64,000 nt of DNA from Halieaceae bacterium (GTDB lineage: Bacteria > Pseudomonadota > Gammaproteobacteria > Pseudomonadales > Halieaceae), in contig CACNSR010000001.1 of the NCBI GenBank assembly GCA_902623175.1, positions 146,337-210,336 of the forward strand, read 5' to 3'. A program made the position numbers and the translations under genes. Below, in pieces: positions 34,485 through 44,059 of this stretch (its first letter is position 1; every line of letters starts with the position of its first letter). The notes beneath the pieces are model-generated. The model ran no database searches. It saw nothing but the letters and a program-made list of their open reading frames with translations, and was not told the DNA's origin.

Positions 34485-34540
34485 CGGCTCTTATTGGCTG
34501 ATGGCTCTAATCAGTTGATGGCTCTCGCTAGCTGCTCTCG

Positions 34541-35650
34541 CTAGCGCCCCGGTGCTGCGAGGAAGTCGGTCACGTTCAGGTTGAAGCCCGACAGCGCGTT
34601 GAAGTGCAGCGGCGCCGACATCAACTGTAAGTCGCTGAGCCCGAGGTGCCTCAGAATCTGCGCGCCAGTGCCAATCAGGCGATAATTTTGAGGCGGCGCG
34701 GGTCGCTGCTCAGCGTGCAGTAGCTGATCCAGATCTTCGAGGATAGTGGCCGGCGTTTCAGCGCCCCCCAGCAGCACCACCACCCCTCTGCCCGCAGTCG
34801 CAATGTGGCTCATTGCAGCACGATAGGACCACCCCGGGGCGGTCGCGGCGTCCAGCTGGGTGCCGAGCAGGTCGCGCAGGGTGTTCACAGACTGCACTCG
34901 CACTGGTACTGAGCCGGGCTGACCAAGATCACCGAGGCTGAGCGCAAAGTGCAGCAAGTCGTCGATCAGATCCCGGAAAGTATGAAGCGTAAAGGGCCCC
35001 CACTCGGTGTGGATCGACTCAGCGCTGTGGAGCTCAATCGATTGCTCATGGAGTGACCGGTACTCAATCAAATCAGCGATGGTGCCCATGTTGAGTCCGT
35101 GCTGTTGGGCAAAAATCTCGAGCTCTGGCCTGCGCGCCATGGTGCCGTCGGGGTTCATGATTTCTACAATTACCGCTGCCGGTGACAGGCCTGCCATCCG
35201 CGCCAGATCGACGCCGGCTTCGGTATGGCCTGCGCGCTTGAGTACCCCGCCGGGCTTCGCCACGAGAGGGAAGATATGCCCCGGCTGACGGATGTGCTTC
35301 GGCGTGGCGTTGTCTGCCACCGCCTGCAGGATCGTATGCGAGCGTTGCGCGGCGCTGACGCCAGGGCCGACCTGCTCGGTGGCGTCGATCGACACGGTGA
35401 AATTGGTCTCATGCTGGGAACGATTATCGCGCACCATCAAGGGAAGATTCAGCTGTCGTGCCCGCTCCGGCGTGATCGGCATGCAGATCAAGCCGCAGGC
35501 TTCTGTCGCAAAGAAGTTGATGATCTCCGGCGTGGCTTTCTCGGCAGCGATGATCAAGTCGCCCTCGTTCTCACGGTCCTCATCGTCCATTAGGATGACC
35601 ATACGGCCGGCGCTAATGTCGTCGAGTAATGTGGGAATGTCAGAGAGCAT
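34541..35650 (-). CDS. ribBA: 3,4-dihydroxy-2-butanone-4-phosphate synthase with degenerate GTP cyclohydrolase II domain
   Basis: A 369-aa riboflavin-pathway protein. The N-terminal ~200 residues are a complete DHBP synthase: MVILMDDEDRENEGDLIIAA with the acidic metal site, and RAGHTEAGVDLARMAGL. The C-terminal region aligns in position with GTP cyclohydrolase II but lacks the three Zn-binding Cys: where the family has HSECLTGDxFxSxRCDCG it reads QSVNTLRDLLGTQLDAA. So only the DHBP synthase step (ribulose-5-phosphate to dihydroxybutanone phosphate) is expected; another gene must provide RibA. It follows the acetyl-CoA acetyltransferase gene by 14 bases. Confidence 0.88.
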   Translation of the reverse strand: MLSDIPTLLDDISAGRMVILMDDEDRENEGDLIIAAEKATPEIINFFATEACGLICMPITPERARQLNLPLMVRDNRSQHETNFTVSIDATEQVGPGVSAAQRSHTILQAVADNATPKHIRQPGHIFPLVAKPGGVLKRAGHTEAGVDLARMAGLSPAAVIVEIMNPDGTMARRPELEIFAQQHGLNMGTIADLIEYRSLHEQSIELHSAESIHTEWGPFTLHTFRDLIDDLLHFALSLGDLGQPGSVPVRVQSVNTLRDLLGTQLDAATAPGWSYRAAMSHIATAGRGVVVLLGGAETPATILEDLDQLLHAEQRPAPPQNYRLIGTGAQILRHLGLSDLQLMSAPLHFNALSGFNLNVTDFLAAPGR

Positions 35651-35664
35651 CGTCAGGATGTCGG

Positions 35665-36843
35665 TTAAGCAACGAGTTGAATCGCAACGGCGGTGGCTTC
35701 ACCACCACCGATACACAGCGCAGCAACGCCGCGCTTCTTGCCGTAGTGTTCTAGCGCATGCATAAGGGTCACGATGATCCTTGAGCCGGTCGAACCGATC
35801 GGGTGGCCTTGTGCGCAGGCGCCGCCATGGACGTTAACGCAGGCGGGATCGAGATCCAGTGCGCGTGTCGTCAGCATCGTGACCATAGCGAAAGCTTCAT
35901 TTATCTCCCAAAAATCGACGTCACCAGCGGCCCAGCCTGCCTTTGCCAGTACTTGTTCCGCGGCGCCGATGGGGGCGAGTGTGAAATCTTTAGGCTCCAG
36001 ACTGTTTCGGGCGTGCGCCACGATGCGGGCGCGCGGCTTCAGGCCATGGCTCGCCACAGCGCCTTCGCTGGCCAGCAACAAGGCGCTGGCGCCGTCAGAA
36101 ATAGAGCTGGAATTAGCCGGAGTGATGGTGCCGCCCTCGGCAAACGCCGGGCGTAGCTGCGGAATTTTCGCGAGGTTTGCCTTATGGGGCTGCTCGTCTA
36201 CCGATACCGTGCGCTCACCCCGCCGGGTGCGGATGGTGACAGGCGCGATTTCTTGCGCGTTGAGACCCTCATCAATAGCACGCTGCGCCCGAGTAAGACT
36301 CTCGATGGCAAAGGCATCCATGTCCTCACGCGTCAGGTTATGCGCGTCAGCTGTTTTTTGCGCGAAGGTACCCATGGCGGCCCCGGTGTAGGCGTCCTCG
36401 AGGCCATCGATAAACATGTGATCAAACAGTTTGGTGTGCCCGAGCCGCTGACCTTTGCGCCCGGTCATCAAAATCTGCGGCGCGTTCGACATACTCTCAA
36501 GCCCACCACTCAGGACCAATTGGTTAGTGCCGGCGGCGATGCTGTCGATGCCGAAAATGGTGGCCTGCATCCCGCTTCCGCAGGCTTTGTTAATGGTAAC
36601 CGCGCCGGTGGTGCTTGGGATGCCGGCCGCCAACATGGCTTGCCGCGCCGGACACTGCTTGAGGCCCGCCGGCAACACACAGCCCATTAGCACCTCATCG
36701 ACTGCCTCGGGCGCCAGGCCGGCGCGCTCCAGTGTGGCGGCAATCGCGGTGGTGCCCAATTCATTGGCTGTGGCGTCTGCGAGGTCGCCCAGCAATCCGC
36801 CCATCGGCGTGCGGGCACCATCGACAATCAGTACATCGGACAT
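35665..36843 (-). CDS. Acetyl-CoA C-acetyltransferase (thiolase)
   Basis: A 392-aa classical thiolase started at the ATG at 36843 (MSDVLIVDGARTPMGGL). All active-site elements are present: TINKACGSGMQATIFG with the nucleophilic Cys, NVHGGACAQGHPIGSTGSR with the His, and AALCIGGGEATAVAI with the second Cys. It condenses two acetyl-CoA or cleaves 3-ketoacyl-CoA in beta-oxidation or polyhydroxybutyrate/ketone metabolism. Unlike the thiolase-like protein at 27263 it is catalytically complete. RibBA lies 14 bases downstream. Confidence 0.92.
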   Translation of the reverse strand: MSDVLIVDGARTPMGGLLGDLADATANELGTTAIAATLERAGLAPEAVDEVLMGCVLPAGLKQCPARQAMLAAGIPSTTGAVTINKACGSGMQATIFGIDSIAAGTNQLVLSGGLESMSNAPQILMTGRKGQRLGHTKLFDHMFIDGLEDAYTGAAMGTFAQKTADAHNLTREDMDAFAIESLTRAQRAIDEGLNAQEIAPVTIRTRRGERTVSVDEQPHKANLAKIPQLRPAFAEGGTITPANSSSISDGASALLLASEGAVASHGLKPRARIVAHARNSLEPKDFTLAPIGAAEQVLAKAGWAAGDVDFWEINEAFAMVTMLTTRALDLDPACVNVHGGACAQGHPIGSTGSRIIVTLMHALEHYGKKRGVAALCIGGGEATAVAIQLVA

Positions 36844-36905
36844 GGCGTCGTTCTCAACAAGTATGAGGGCGGGCATTTAGCCCGAACTGTGATCACCCTG
36901 CAAGT

Positions 36906-37940
36906 TCAGTTCGGACGAACGTTTGCTGCAAACGACTTGTCGCGCACCGCGGTGCGAAATGCGGAGGGTGTTATCCCGGTTTGCTCGCGGAACATGCGGC
37001 TGAAATGCGACGCGTCATTAAGGCCCACTGCCACTCCTACCTCAGTGATCGACAGATTGGTGCGGCGAAGCAGCGCCTGCGCCTCATCAAGCCTGCGTTG
37101 CTGCAGGTACTGGCCAATGGAGACGCCCGTGGCGGATTTGAAGCGCCTGATTAAAGTGCGTGAACTGACGCCCAGCTGTGAAGCCAGCGCACTCATGGCC
37201 GGGGCGGCGCGCAGGTCGCGATTCAGCTCGGTTTGGATGTCGGCAATGAGTTCATCGTGGTGCAGGTCCTTTGGCGCGCCGACCGGGGAAGGTGAGAAGC
37301 GTTGCCGGATTTCCGGTGAAAACTGGTTCTCGATATGACGCGCTACCCGCGGAGAGAATAGCTCTCCACAAAGATACACCATCAGGTCAGCGACCGAGTT
37401 CACGCTGCTCACGCAGAACACATTGTCAGACTGTGTGATCAATTGGCGGCGCTCTAGCTGCACCCGGGGGTAGCGACGCGCAAAGGTGTCGAACCACTGC
37501 CAGTGCGTGGTCATCGTCTTGCCCGTCATCCGCCCGGTCTCTGCCAGTAAAAAGCTGCCCGAGCCTACGCTGATTGTCAGGCTACCTGCGCGGACATGCT
37601 GGTCAATGACGGCAATCTGCTCCGGGTGCCGGCGGAGCACTCGCTGCGGCTGGCGCCAGATGGCGGGCACAATTAACAAGTCAGCCTGAGTGAACTCGCT
37701 TAGTGGTGTGGTCGCCAGCGAGAGCCCGCTCTGGATTGTGAGCAGACCACCTACCTGGCTGAAGCAATCGGTACTGAGTCGCTGCCGGCCGGTGCGACCG
37801 AGTGCCTGGGCCGCGCCCGCCAGAATCTCAAGAGGTAACGTGAGCGACGAGGCCAGCATGTCCTCGTGGGTCAGTGCCGCAATGCGAAAAAGTGCCCCAC
37901 TATTTGGCGTAACAGTCATATTATATGGCGTTATACGCAT
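36906..37940 (-). CDS. AraC-family transcriptional regulator with GATase1/DJ-1-like N-terminal domain
   Basis: A 344-aa regulator. The N-terminal domain (residues ~15-200) resembles the class I glutamine amidotransferase-like sensor of FtrA/GlxA-type regulators (SLTLPLEILAGAAQALGRTG, SVGSGSFLLAETGRMTGK) but the nucleophilic Cys is replaced (VGSGS). The C-terminal AraC double helix-turn-helix is clear: MSALASQLGVSSRTLIRRFK and ITEVGVAVGLNDASHFSRMF. It is divergent from fabY with about 83 bases between starts when the ATG at 37940 is used; the first ATG at 37991 would leave only 32. It probably controls itself and the divergent gene. Confidence 0.87.
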   Translation of the reverse strand: MRITPYNMTVTPNSGALFRIAALTHEDMLASSLTLPLEILAGAAQALGRTGRQRLSTDCFSQVGGLLTIQSGLSLATTPLSEFTQADLLIVPAIWRQPQRVLRRHPEQIAVIDQHVRAGSLTISVGSGSFLLAETGRMTGKTMTTHWQWFDTFARRYPRVQLERRQLITQSDNVFCVSSVNSVADLMVYLCGELFSPRVARHIENQFSPEIRQRFSPSPVGAPKDLHHDELIADIQTELNRDLRAAPAMSALASQLGVSSRTLIRRFKSATGVSIGQYLQQRRLDEAQALLRRTNLSITEVGVAVGLNDASHFSRMFREQTGITPSAFRTAVRDKSFAANVRPN

Positions 37941-38023
37941 AGAATTACGCGCTGTCGAATGTAAACTGCCACGCTTTCGCGGGTTCGCCATGAATCCGTC
38001 GCCCCCAGCAAGGTGGAGAACCG

Positions 38024-39856
38024 ATGCTCAGACTGCCCGTCATGGTTGCCGCAGGTGGTATCAACAGCGCGGGCCGCACGTCGCGACGCCACGCCTACCG
38101 GCGGATGATCTGGGATCACCTGTCTGCCGCTGATCGGGCCGCGACCGAGTCTGCGTTGTCACAGATGATGGGCACGGCTGATACCGACACGCTGCTCAAG
38201 CACACGCTGGTGCGTGAAATTGAAAAAGACTGGTTTGATCACCGGGCAGTGCCGTGGCACCGGCGAGCGCAGGTGAGCGCCGATCAAGCTCATGGGCTCT
38301 TTGACTACAACCCGGGTGGCATCGGAGACGGTGAAGTCGTCGGTGGGCAGATATCGTCTCTCGACGACAAACGTGTTCGCGTGGCGCTTCAACCGGAGTC
38401 CGACGTCTTGCTGCCTAGCACTCGCCAGTTCGACGTGAGCAGTGCGGGACAGTTGCCCACCGGCTTTAGCCCGGGAGATCTCTACCCCTCGCGTAATCAT
38501 CCCCGCGCCGTGCAGATGACGGTGTTTGCTATGTCGGATGCGCTTGCGGATCTGGGGATGGAGTGGGCCACACTGGCTGAAAAAGTGCCCGCAGATGCCA
38601 TTAGCGTCTATATCTCCAGTGCCATGGGTCAGCTAGACGACGCAGGATCGGGCGGCATGTTGCGTGCGCGTCTGCAGGGGCGCCGGGTCAGTTCCAAGCA
38701 ATGCCCCTTTGGTTTTGCCGAGATGCCGGGTGATTTTGTCAATGCTTATGTGTTGGGCAGTATGAGCTCGACCGGGCCCGCGCTCGGCGCCTGCGCGACC
38801 TTCCTCTACAACCTGCGTTTGGGTGTCGCCGACATTCGCGCGGGTCGTTCTCGCATCGCCGTGGTGGGGGCGGCCGAGGCGCCGGTGAATGTCGAGGTGA
38901 TGGATGGTTATGTTGCGATGGGTGCGCTGGCCACCGACAAGGGGCTTCGACAACTCGATGGTCTTGCCGAAAGCCAGCAGGTAGACAACCGCAGGGCTTG
39001 TCGCCCCTTTGGTGAGAACTGTGGCTTTACGATGGCGGAGTCGGCGCAGGTGGTGATCTTGATGGATGACGAGCTGGTGCTCGAACTAGGCGCCCCCATC
39101 CTTGCAGGGGCACCCTTTGTCGGCGTGCGTGCTGATGGCGCCAAGAAGTCGATTTCCGGCCCGGGAGCGGGCAATTATCTGACTGTGGCAGAGGCCATGG
39201 CCACGATGCGCAATATCCTCGGTGATGAGCGTCTTAAACATCGTGGCATGGTGCAGGCGCATGGCACGGGCACGCCCCAAAACCGTGTCACGGAATCAAC
39301 GTTACTCAACAAAGTTGCCGGGGCGTTTGGTGTCTCGGAGTGGCCGGTTGCGGCGATCAAAAGTTACGTCGGTCATTCACTCGGTGCGGCGGCGGGGGAT
39401 CAACTCACCGCGACACTCGGTATTTGGCAGCACGGGATGATTCCCCGCATCCACACGGTGTGTGAGCTGGCCGATGATGTGGTCACTGACCGACTCAACT
39501 TTGCGCTCACCGAGCAGGATAGCTCTGAACGGGATTACGCCCTGATCAATAGCAAGGGGTTTGGTGGCAATAACGCGACGGCTGCGCTGTTAAGCCCCGA
39601 TACCACCGAGCAGATATTGGCGCGAGCACACGGCCAAGCCGAGATCGCCGCCTGGCGGGATCGTCGCGAGGCGGTAGCGGCAGCGCAGGCCGCTACAGAA
39701 GCCGAACGCATTGCCGGCAGCTGGGCACCCAGCTACCATTTCGATCAGGGCGTGCTCACCGATGCGGACGTCACCGTAAGAGCCGATTCGATTGCCTTCG
39801 CTGGCCAAAGCGTTGCACTTCACGGGGGCGTGCCAGAGGGATGGCAGGTCGACTGA
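38024..39856 (+). CDS. fabY: FabY-type beta-ketoacyl-ACP synthase
   Basis: A 610-aa ketoacyl synthase with a long N-terminal extension before the thiolase-fold core, as in Pseudomonas FabY, which starts fatty-acid synthesis by condensing acetyl-CoA with malonyl-ACP in place of FabH. The N-terminus (MLRLPVMVAAGGINSAGRTS) has the FabY look. The catalytic Cys-His-His triad is visible in GPALGACATFLYNL, MVQAHGTGTPQNRV and SYVGHSLGAAAGDQL. It is cytoplasmic, and divergent from the AraC regulator, which may control it. Family assignment rests on length, extension and N-terminal similarity. Confidence 0.87.
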   Translation: MLRLPVMVAAGGINSAGRTSRRHAYRRMIWDHLSAADRAATESALSQMMGTADTDTLLKHTLVREIEKDWFDHRAVPWHRRAQVSADQAHGLFDYNPGGIGDGEVVGGQISSLDDKRVRVALQPESDVLLPSTRQFDVSSAGQLPTGFSPGDLYPSRNHPRAVQMTVFAMSDALADLGMEWATLAEKVPADAISVYISSAMGQLDDAGSGGMLRARLQGRRVSSKQCPFGFAEMPGDFVNAYVLGSMSSTGPALGACATFLYNLRLGVADIRAGRSRIAVVGAAEAPVNVEVMDGYVAMGALATDKGLRQLDGLAESQQVDNRRACRPFGENCGFTMAESAQVVILMDDELVLELGAPILAGAPFVGVRADGAKKSISGPGAGNYLTVAEAMATMRNILGDERLKHRGMVQAHGTGTPQNRVTESTLLNKVAGAFGVSEWPVAAIKSYVGHSLGAAAGDQLTATLGIWQHGMIPRIHTVCELADDVVTDRLNFALTEQDSSERDYALINSKGFGGNNATAALLSPDTTEQILARAHGQAEIAAWRDRREAVAAAQAATEAERIAGSWAPSYHFDQGVLTDADVTVRADSIAFAGQSVALHGGVPEGWQVD

Positions 39857-39904
39857 AGCTAGACATTTGCTACGCTAGCCTCGCTGTGATGACGGAGTAC
39901 TGAT

Positions 39905-40456
39905 ATGTCTACCCTCGACACCCTACTAAATCGCAACTCCCACCCGCGGCTGACTGAACCTGGTCCAGATGCCGATCAGTTGCAGACTATTTTGCAGGCC
40001 GCTGTGCGGGCGCCGGATCATGGGCGGTTGCGACCGTGGCGTTTTGTGGTGATCAGTGGGGATCGCCGCGCAGTGTTGGGTGAGTGCTTTCAACAGAGCC
40101 TCAAATTAAAAGGCGTGTCTGATGACGTGCAGTTAACAAAAGCCCTCAACGCGCCGTTACGCGCGCCGCTGGTTCTCGCTGGGCTACTGCATGCTGTGGA
40201 CCACGAAAAAATTCCTCGTGATGAGCAAGGTCACGCGGTGGCGGCATCACTCCATGCAGCTCAGTTAGCGGCGGACGCCCTAGGTTTTGGCTGTGTCTGG
40301 CGCACGGGTGGTTATGCCACTGACCCACTTGTCGTCGAGGCGCTGGGGGGTGACCCCGGTGATCAGGTCATCGGGTTCCTTTACATCGGCACCCGCAACG
40401 GCCCGAGTAAGTCGCTCTATGACGAGCCGCTTGAATCCCTCGTCAGCTACTTTTGA
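39905..40456 (+). CDS. Nitroreductase-family protein, YdjA-like
   Basis: A 183-aa small nitroreductase of the YdjA type, with AAVRAPDHGRLRPWRFVVIS near residue 35, the mid-protein HAAQLAADALGFGCVWRTGG, and the closing DQVIGFLYIGTR. It uses FMN to reduce nitro-compounds or other electrophiles. A GGAG ribosome-binding site precedes the ATG. It lies 48 bases after fabY and may be co-transcribed with it. Confidence 0.87.
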   Translation: MSTLDTLLNRNSHPRLTEPGPDADQLQTILQAAVRAPDHGRLRPWRFVVISGDRRAVLGECFQQSLKLKGVSDDVQLTKALNAPLRAPLVLAGLLHAVDHEKIPRDEQGHAVAASLHAAQLAADALGFGCVWRTGGYATDPLVVEALGGDPGDQVIGFLYIGTRNGPSKSLYDEPLESLVSYF

Positions 40457-40489
40457 ATTGCGCCCGCGTTTAGGGGGCGCATTGGCACC

Positions 40490-41407
40490 ATGTTGAGAAA
40501 ACCTTGGCTGCATTTTTTACTGCTAGGAATGATGCTATTCGTCGGTGGCCAGTGGCTTTTCCCAGAGCCCAAGCCGATATTGGGTCCCCCCAATCCCGAG
40601 CGGCTTAGCGCCATGGTGGATAACTACACGCGCTTTGCCCCTGATGGCGTTAGTCCGGCGCTGTTCGAGCGATTTATCGACACCGAACTGCGTGACGAAC
40701 TGCTGTTTCGAGAGGCGCTCAAGCGCGATCTTCATCATCGCGACGCCGTGGTTGAACAACGCATCATCCGCAACATGCGCTTCCTCGATGCCAACGCTGC
40801 CAGCGACCGCGAGTTGGTAGAGCAGGGCTATGCGCTAAGGCTTCACCTTACCGACGAGGTCATTCGTCGGCGGCTGGTGCAGATTATGGAAGGGCTGATT
40901 GTGGCCACTCGACCCAACCCCGCACCAAGCACTGAGGCGGTGGCAGCGCGGTATGAGCAAGAGCTCGACCGCTGGCGCGAACCCGCGCGGTATACCTTCA
41001 GCCACGTGTTTCTCTCGACAGACCGTGTGGCAGAGATGCCGGCATTGATTTCACAGATTGATGCCGAGAACTTAAGCCCCGATGCGGCGCGATTACTCGG
41101 CGCGCCATTTTTGTCGGGTTATGCGTTTCGGCGTCAGAGCGGTGAACAGATGACCAGGGTGTTCGGTGCCGAGTTTGCCGAGCAGGTGCGTATGACTGAG
41201 GTTTTAGCCGATGCATGGATCGGGCCGGTGTCGTCGGTCTTTGGCCAGCACTATATCTACATCGAGGCATTCGAACCCTCGCGAACGCTGGCGCTCGAAG
41301 AGGTCAGTGTGCGTATCGAGCGGGATCTGGTGCGCGAGGAAGAAGAGCAGGCTGTGGTCGATTGGGTAGAGGCGTCGATGGCCAGCTATGAGGTGCGACG
41401 CTCATGA
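40490..41407 (+). CDS. Membrane-anchored PPIC-type peptidyl-prolyl isomerase-like protein
   Basis: A 305-aa protein with one N-terminal membrane anchor (PWLHFLLLGMMLFVGGQWLF), then a SurA-N-like helical region (LFERFIDTELRDELLFREAL), and a parvulin-like segment (REPARYTFSHVFLSTDR to GPVSSVFGQHYIYIEAF). It should act in the periplasm as a folding helper. Its stop overlaps the HupE-family gene start (ATGA). Such pairing of a parvulin-like protein with HupE/UreJ-2 membrane proteins occurs in marine gammaproteobacteria (from memory) and suggests that it assists that membrane protein. Classical isomerase residues are only partly recognisable. Confidence 0.72.
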   Translation: MLRKPWLHFLLLGMMLFVGGQWLFPEPKPILGPPNPERLSAMVDNYTRFAPDGVSPALFERFIDTELRDELLFREALKRDLHHRDAVVEQRIIRNMRFLDANAASDRELVEQGYALRLHLTDEVIRRRLVQIMEGLIVATRPNPAPSTEAVAARYEQELDRWREPARYTFSHVFLSTDRVAEMPALISQIDAENLSPDAARLLGAPFLSGYAFRRQSGEQMTRVFGAEFAEQVRMTEVLADAWIGPVSSVFGQHYIYIEAFEPSRTLALEEVSVRIERDLVREEEEQAVVDWVEASMASYEVRRS

Positions 41408-42378
41408 GAGTGTGGCTGCCGGTATGTAGCTTGCTGTTTGCAATCGATGTTGCAGCACATCGATTCGCGCCATCGTTACTTGAAGTGACGCAGCTATCCT
41501 CGACAACCTTTAACGCTACGTGGAAAACACCGCTACAAAAAGTGTCGGTAACGCCGATTGAGCCGCGCTTCCCCGCTTCCTGTCAGATCACTTCAACCTC
41601 ACCTTGGGTTCAGGAGGGCACCGGAGAGCTCAAGCAGATCCAACTGGTGTGCCCGACGGGCTTGGTGGGTGAGACCGTTTCGGTCTGGGGCTTGGGGCAA
41701 AATCAAGCTTCAGCGCTGCTGCGCATCACTTTGGCCGACGATATTTTTCATCAGGCTGTCTTGACTGCGACCGAGCCTGACTTTGTGGTGCCTGAGGAAG
41801 GCTCTGTCGGCAGGGTCGCGCTCGACTACACATCGCTCGGTGCCGAGCATATCTGGGCAGGGCCCGATCACCTCTTCTTTGTGATGGGGCTTTTGCTGCT
41901 GGTGGGCTGGAACCGGCGGCTCATCTACACCGTCACGGCGTTTACCCTGGGGCATAGCGTGACCCTTGCTATGGTCACGTTTGGGCTCTTTGACTACCCG
42001 GTGTCATTGGTGGAGTTCATGATCGCCTTGTCGATTTTCGTCTTGGCGGTGGAGCTGGCGCGAGGGTCGGCGGGCGCCTTATGGCGACAGCCCTGGTGGT
42101 TGGCAGGTGGCTTTGGATTGCTTCACGGCATGGGCTTTGCCGGTGCGCTTGCAGACACCGGTCTGCCGCAATCAAACGTGCCGTTGGCGCTGCTGTTTTT
42201 CAATGTAGGGATCGAGCTGGGGCAGCTCGTCTTCATTGCGCTGCTGGTGCTACTGGCGGCCATCGGGAGTCGCCTGATTGGCGAGCGGACTGCAGCGTTA
42301 AGACCGTTGCCAGTTTACGTGCTCGGCGCGCTATCAGCGATGTGGTGTATTGAGCGTGGGCTGGAGGTGCTGGCTTAG
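41404..42378 (+). CDS. HupE/UreJ_2 family membrane protein
   Basis: A 324-aa protein with a signal peptide (MRVWLPVCSLLFAIDVAAHR), a periplasmic beta-rich domain of about 130 residues, and a C-terminal set of six membrane helices. The membrane part carries the HupE/UreJ-2 hallmarks: GAEHIWAGPDHLFFVMGLLL, FTLGHSVTLAMVTFG and GFGLLHGMGFAGAL, whose His and Asp residues could bind a metal such as nickel or cobalt. Function of the extended form is not established. It is coupled to the PPIase-like gene upstream. Confidence 0.85.
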   Translation: MRVWLPVCSLLFAIDVAAHRFAPSLLEVTQLSSTTFNATWKTPLQKVSVTPIEPRFPASCQITSTSPWVQEGTGELKQIQLVCPTGLVGETVSVWGLGQNQASALLRITLADDIFHQAVLTATEPDFVVPEEGSVGRVALDYTSLGAEHIWAGPDHLFFVMGLLLLVGWNRRLIYTVTAFTLGHSVTLAMVTFGLFDYPVSLVEFMIALSIFVLAVELARGSAGALWRQPWWLAGGFGLLHGMGFAGALADTGLPQSNVPLALLFFNVGIELGQLVFIALLVLLAAIGSRLIGERTAALRPLPVYVLGALSAMWCIERGLEVLA

Positions 42379-42379
42379 C

Positions 42380-43225
42380 CTAGGGGTTGCCCGGCCATTT
42401 TTTCATCGCAATGATCGGGTGGAAGGCGATGGCGATACCTTCGTCGATGTGATTCTCATTTTCCAGCACGTCCCGGCGACGCACAAAGGCAGTGCCGCTG
42501 CGAGTGTCCACAGCATCCGTGACATCCATACCACCTTCGCCCGAGAAGATGCGCTCGAGATTCATGTTGAACCAGGCGATGCGCATGGCGGCTGCAGCGA
42601 CGGGTCGAGACCAATCAAACTCGGCGGTGACGCCACTCCCCGCCCCCTGAACGGCGGGCTTGCGGGTAACACCGTCGAAGCGCGTCACGCGGTTGAGCCC
42701 CTGCTCGTAATAGACATCCTTCTCAATGATGTCGGTGAAAACAATGCTGCCGATGTCAGTTTGTTCGCGTAGCTGGTCGCGCACCGCCTGCACAATCTGG
42801 ATGAACGACTTTTGGTTGACCCGCCCGGTGGTGGGGTCAATAGGATCGCCATAAATCAGTACGGCGTTGCTCCAGCGCTGGGAGAACTCGCGCTGCGCGC
42901 GAACCTCATAGCCTGCGTCCTCAAGATATTCCCGTACCCTCGCGTCGACGAAGCCTTCTCGCTTTTTAAGGTAGTTGCGCGACGGCCCGCCGAGGTTCAC
43001 GCTGGCGATCACTACGACGTTACTGTCGACCTCGTCAAAAAGGCGCTGCTCGAAGACATTGGTCGGCGTTGTGGGGTTGTAGCCGCCGCCCACGGTTGCA
43101 GAACCGCATGCAACAAGTCCCAACAGTACCAGCGCGGCGACCGCGGCGACCATGAAATTCCACAAAGAGGGTATTGATTCGGCAATCTGCCGAAGGATGA
43201 CGAGGAGGGGATCGCGGTTGGGCAT
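42380..43225 (-). CDS. Predicted lipoprotein of unknown function
   Basis: A 281-aa protein started at the ATG at 43225 behind AGGAACGG; a much longer frame upstream overlaps the divergent hydrolase gene and is rejected. A membrane/signal segment FMVAAVAALVLLGLVACGSA ends in a lipobox (LVAC). The mature part includes LFDEVDSNVVVIASVNLGGP, REYLEDAGYEVRAQREFSQR and TDIGSIVFTDIIEKDVYYEQ. I do not recognise the family. It is convergent with HupE, one base apart, and divergent from the alpha/beta hydrolase. Confidence 0.7.
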   Translation of the reverse strand: MPNRDPLLVILRQIAESIPSLWNFMVAAVAALVLLGLVACGSATVGGGYNPTTPTNVFEQRLFDEVDSNVVVIASVNLGGPSRNYLKKREGFVDARVREYLEDAGYEVRAQREFSQRWSNAVLIYGDPIDPTTGRVNQKSFIQIVQAVRDQLREQTDIGSIVFTDIIEKDVYYEQGLNRVTRFDGVTRKPAVQGAGSGVTAEFDWSRPVAAAAMRIAWFNMNLERIFSGEGGMDVTDAVDTRSGTAFVRRRDVLENENHIDEGIAIAFHPIIAMKKWPGNP

Positions 43226-43276
43226 GCTACCGTTCCTGATAAGCAAAGCACGTATGCTACCAAAGGAATAAAGCAG

Positions 43277-44059
43277 ATGAACAATGCCCTTTACAGCCGG
43301 ACCTTGGGGCTGGGCCCTGATCTGGTATTGCTGCACGGACTGTTTGGACAGGGCGCCAATTTGCGCAGTGTGGCCCGGGCTTTGAAGGCGGATTTTCGTG
43401 TGCACTGTCTGGATTTGCCAGATCACGGCCGTTCCCCCTGGCTCACTGAAGCGTCTCTGGCGACCTATGCCGCAGCAGTGCGTGACTGGATGGATCAACA
43501 GGCGATGCCGGCGGCTCACATTTTAGGCCATTCGTTGGGCGGCAAGGTGGCGATGGAGCTGGCGCTGACAGAGCCGTCGCGGGTAGGAAAGTTGGTGGTG
43601 GCCGATATGGCACCGGTCGTTTATGCCCAGCGCCACCAAGTGATCCTCGACACGCTGCAGCAGGTGGCCTCCCGAGGGTGTCAAACAAGAGCGGAAGCGG
43701 AGGAGCTGCTGGGCGAGGTGATCGACGATCCAGGGGTAGTGGGATACCTGCTGATGAGCCTTGAGCGGGGTGCTGAGAATGAGTTGTACCAGTGGCGCTT
43801 CAACTTGGCAGGCTTGGCTGACGCCTATGGTCGATTGCGTGAGGCGCCTATCGAGGCGGCGCCATTTCAAGGTCACGTACTGTTCCTGAAGGGTAGCGAG
43901 TCGGCTTACATACAGGCTTCGCACGAGTCTGAAATTCAAAGGCGCTTTCCCTGCAGTCAGGTGGTAACGGTTGATCAGGCGAGACATTGGCTTCATATCG
44001 ACCAGCCGGCGCGCTTCAACGGCGCCGTGCAGGCCTTTTTGCTGGCAGAGGTTGTCTAA
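43277..44059 (+). CDS. Alpha/beta hydrolase (YbfF-like esterase)
   Basis: A 260-aa cytoplasmic hydrolase. The oxyanion region LVLLHGLFGQGANLRSVAR, the nucleophile elbow HILGHSLGGKVAMELAL and the C-terminal catalytic His in DQARHWLHIDQPARFN are all present, with an acidic residue expected before them. Length and motifs fit acyl-CoA/ester hydrolases of the YbfF group. AAAGGA precedes the start. It is followed by a 380-base non-coding stretch. Confidence 0.88.
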   Translation: MNNALYSRTLGLGPDLVLLHGLFGQGANLRSVARALKADFRVHCLDLPDHGRSPWLTEASLATYAAAVRDWMDQQAMPAAHILGHSLGGKVAMELALTEPSRVGKLVVADMAPVVYAQRHQVILDTLQQVASRGCQTRAEAEELLGEVIDDPGVVGYLLMSLERGAENELYQWRFNLAGLADAYGRLREAPIEAAPFQGHVLFLKGSESAYIQASHESEIQRRFPCSQVVTVDQARHWLHIDQPARFNGAVQAFLLAEVV

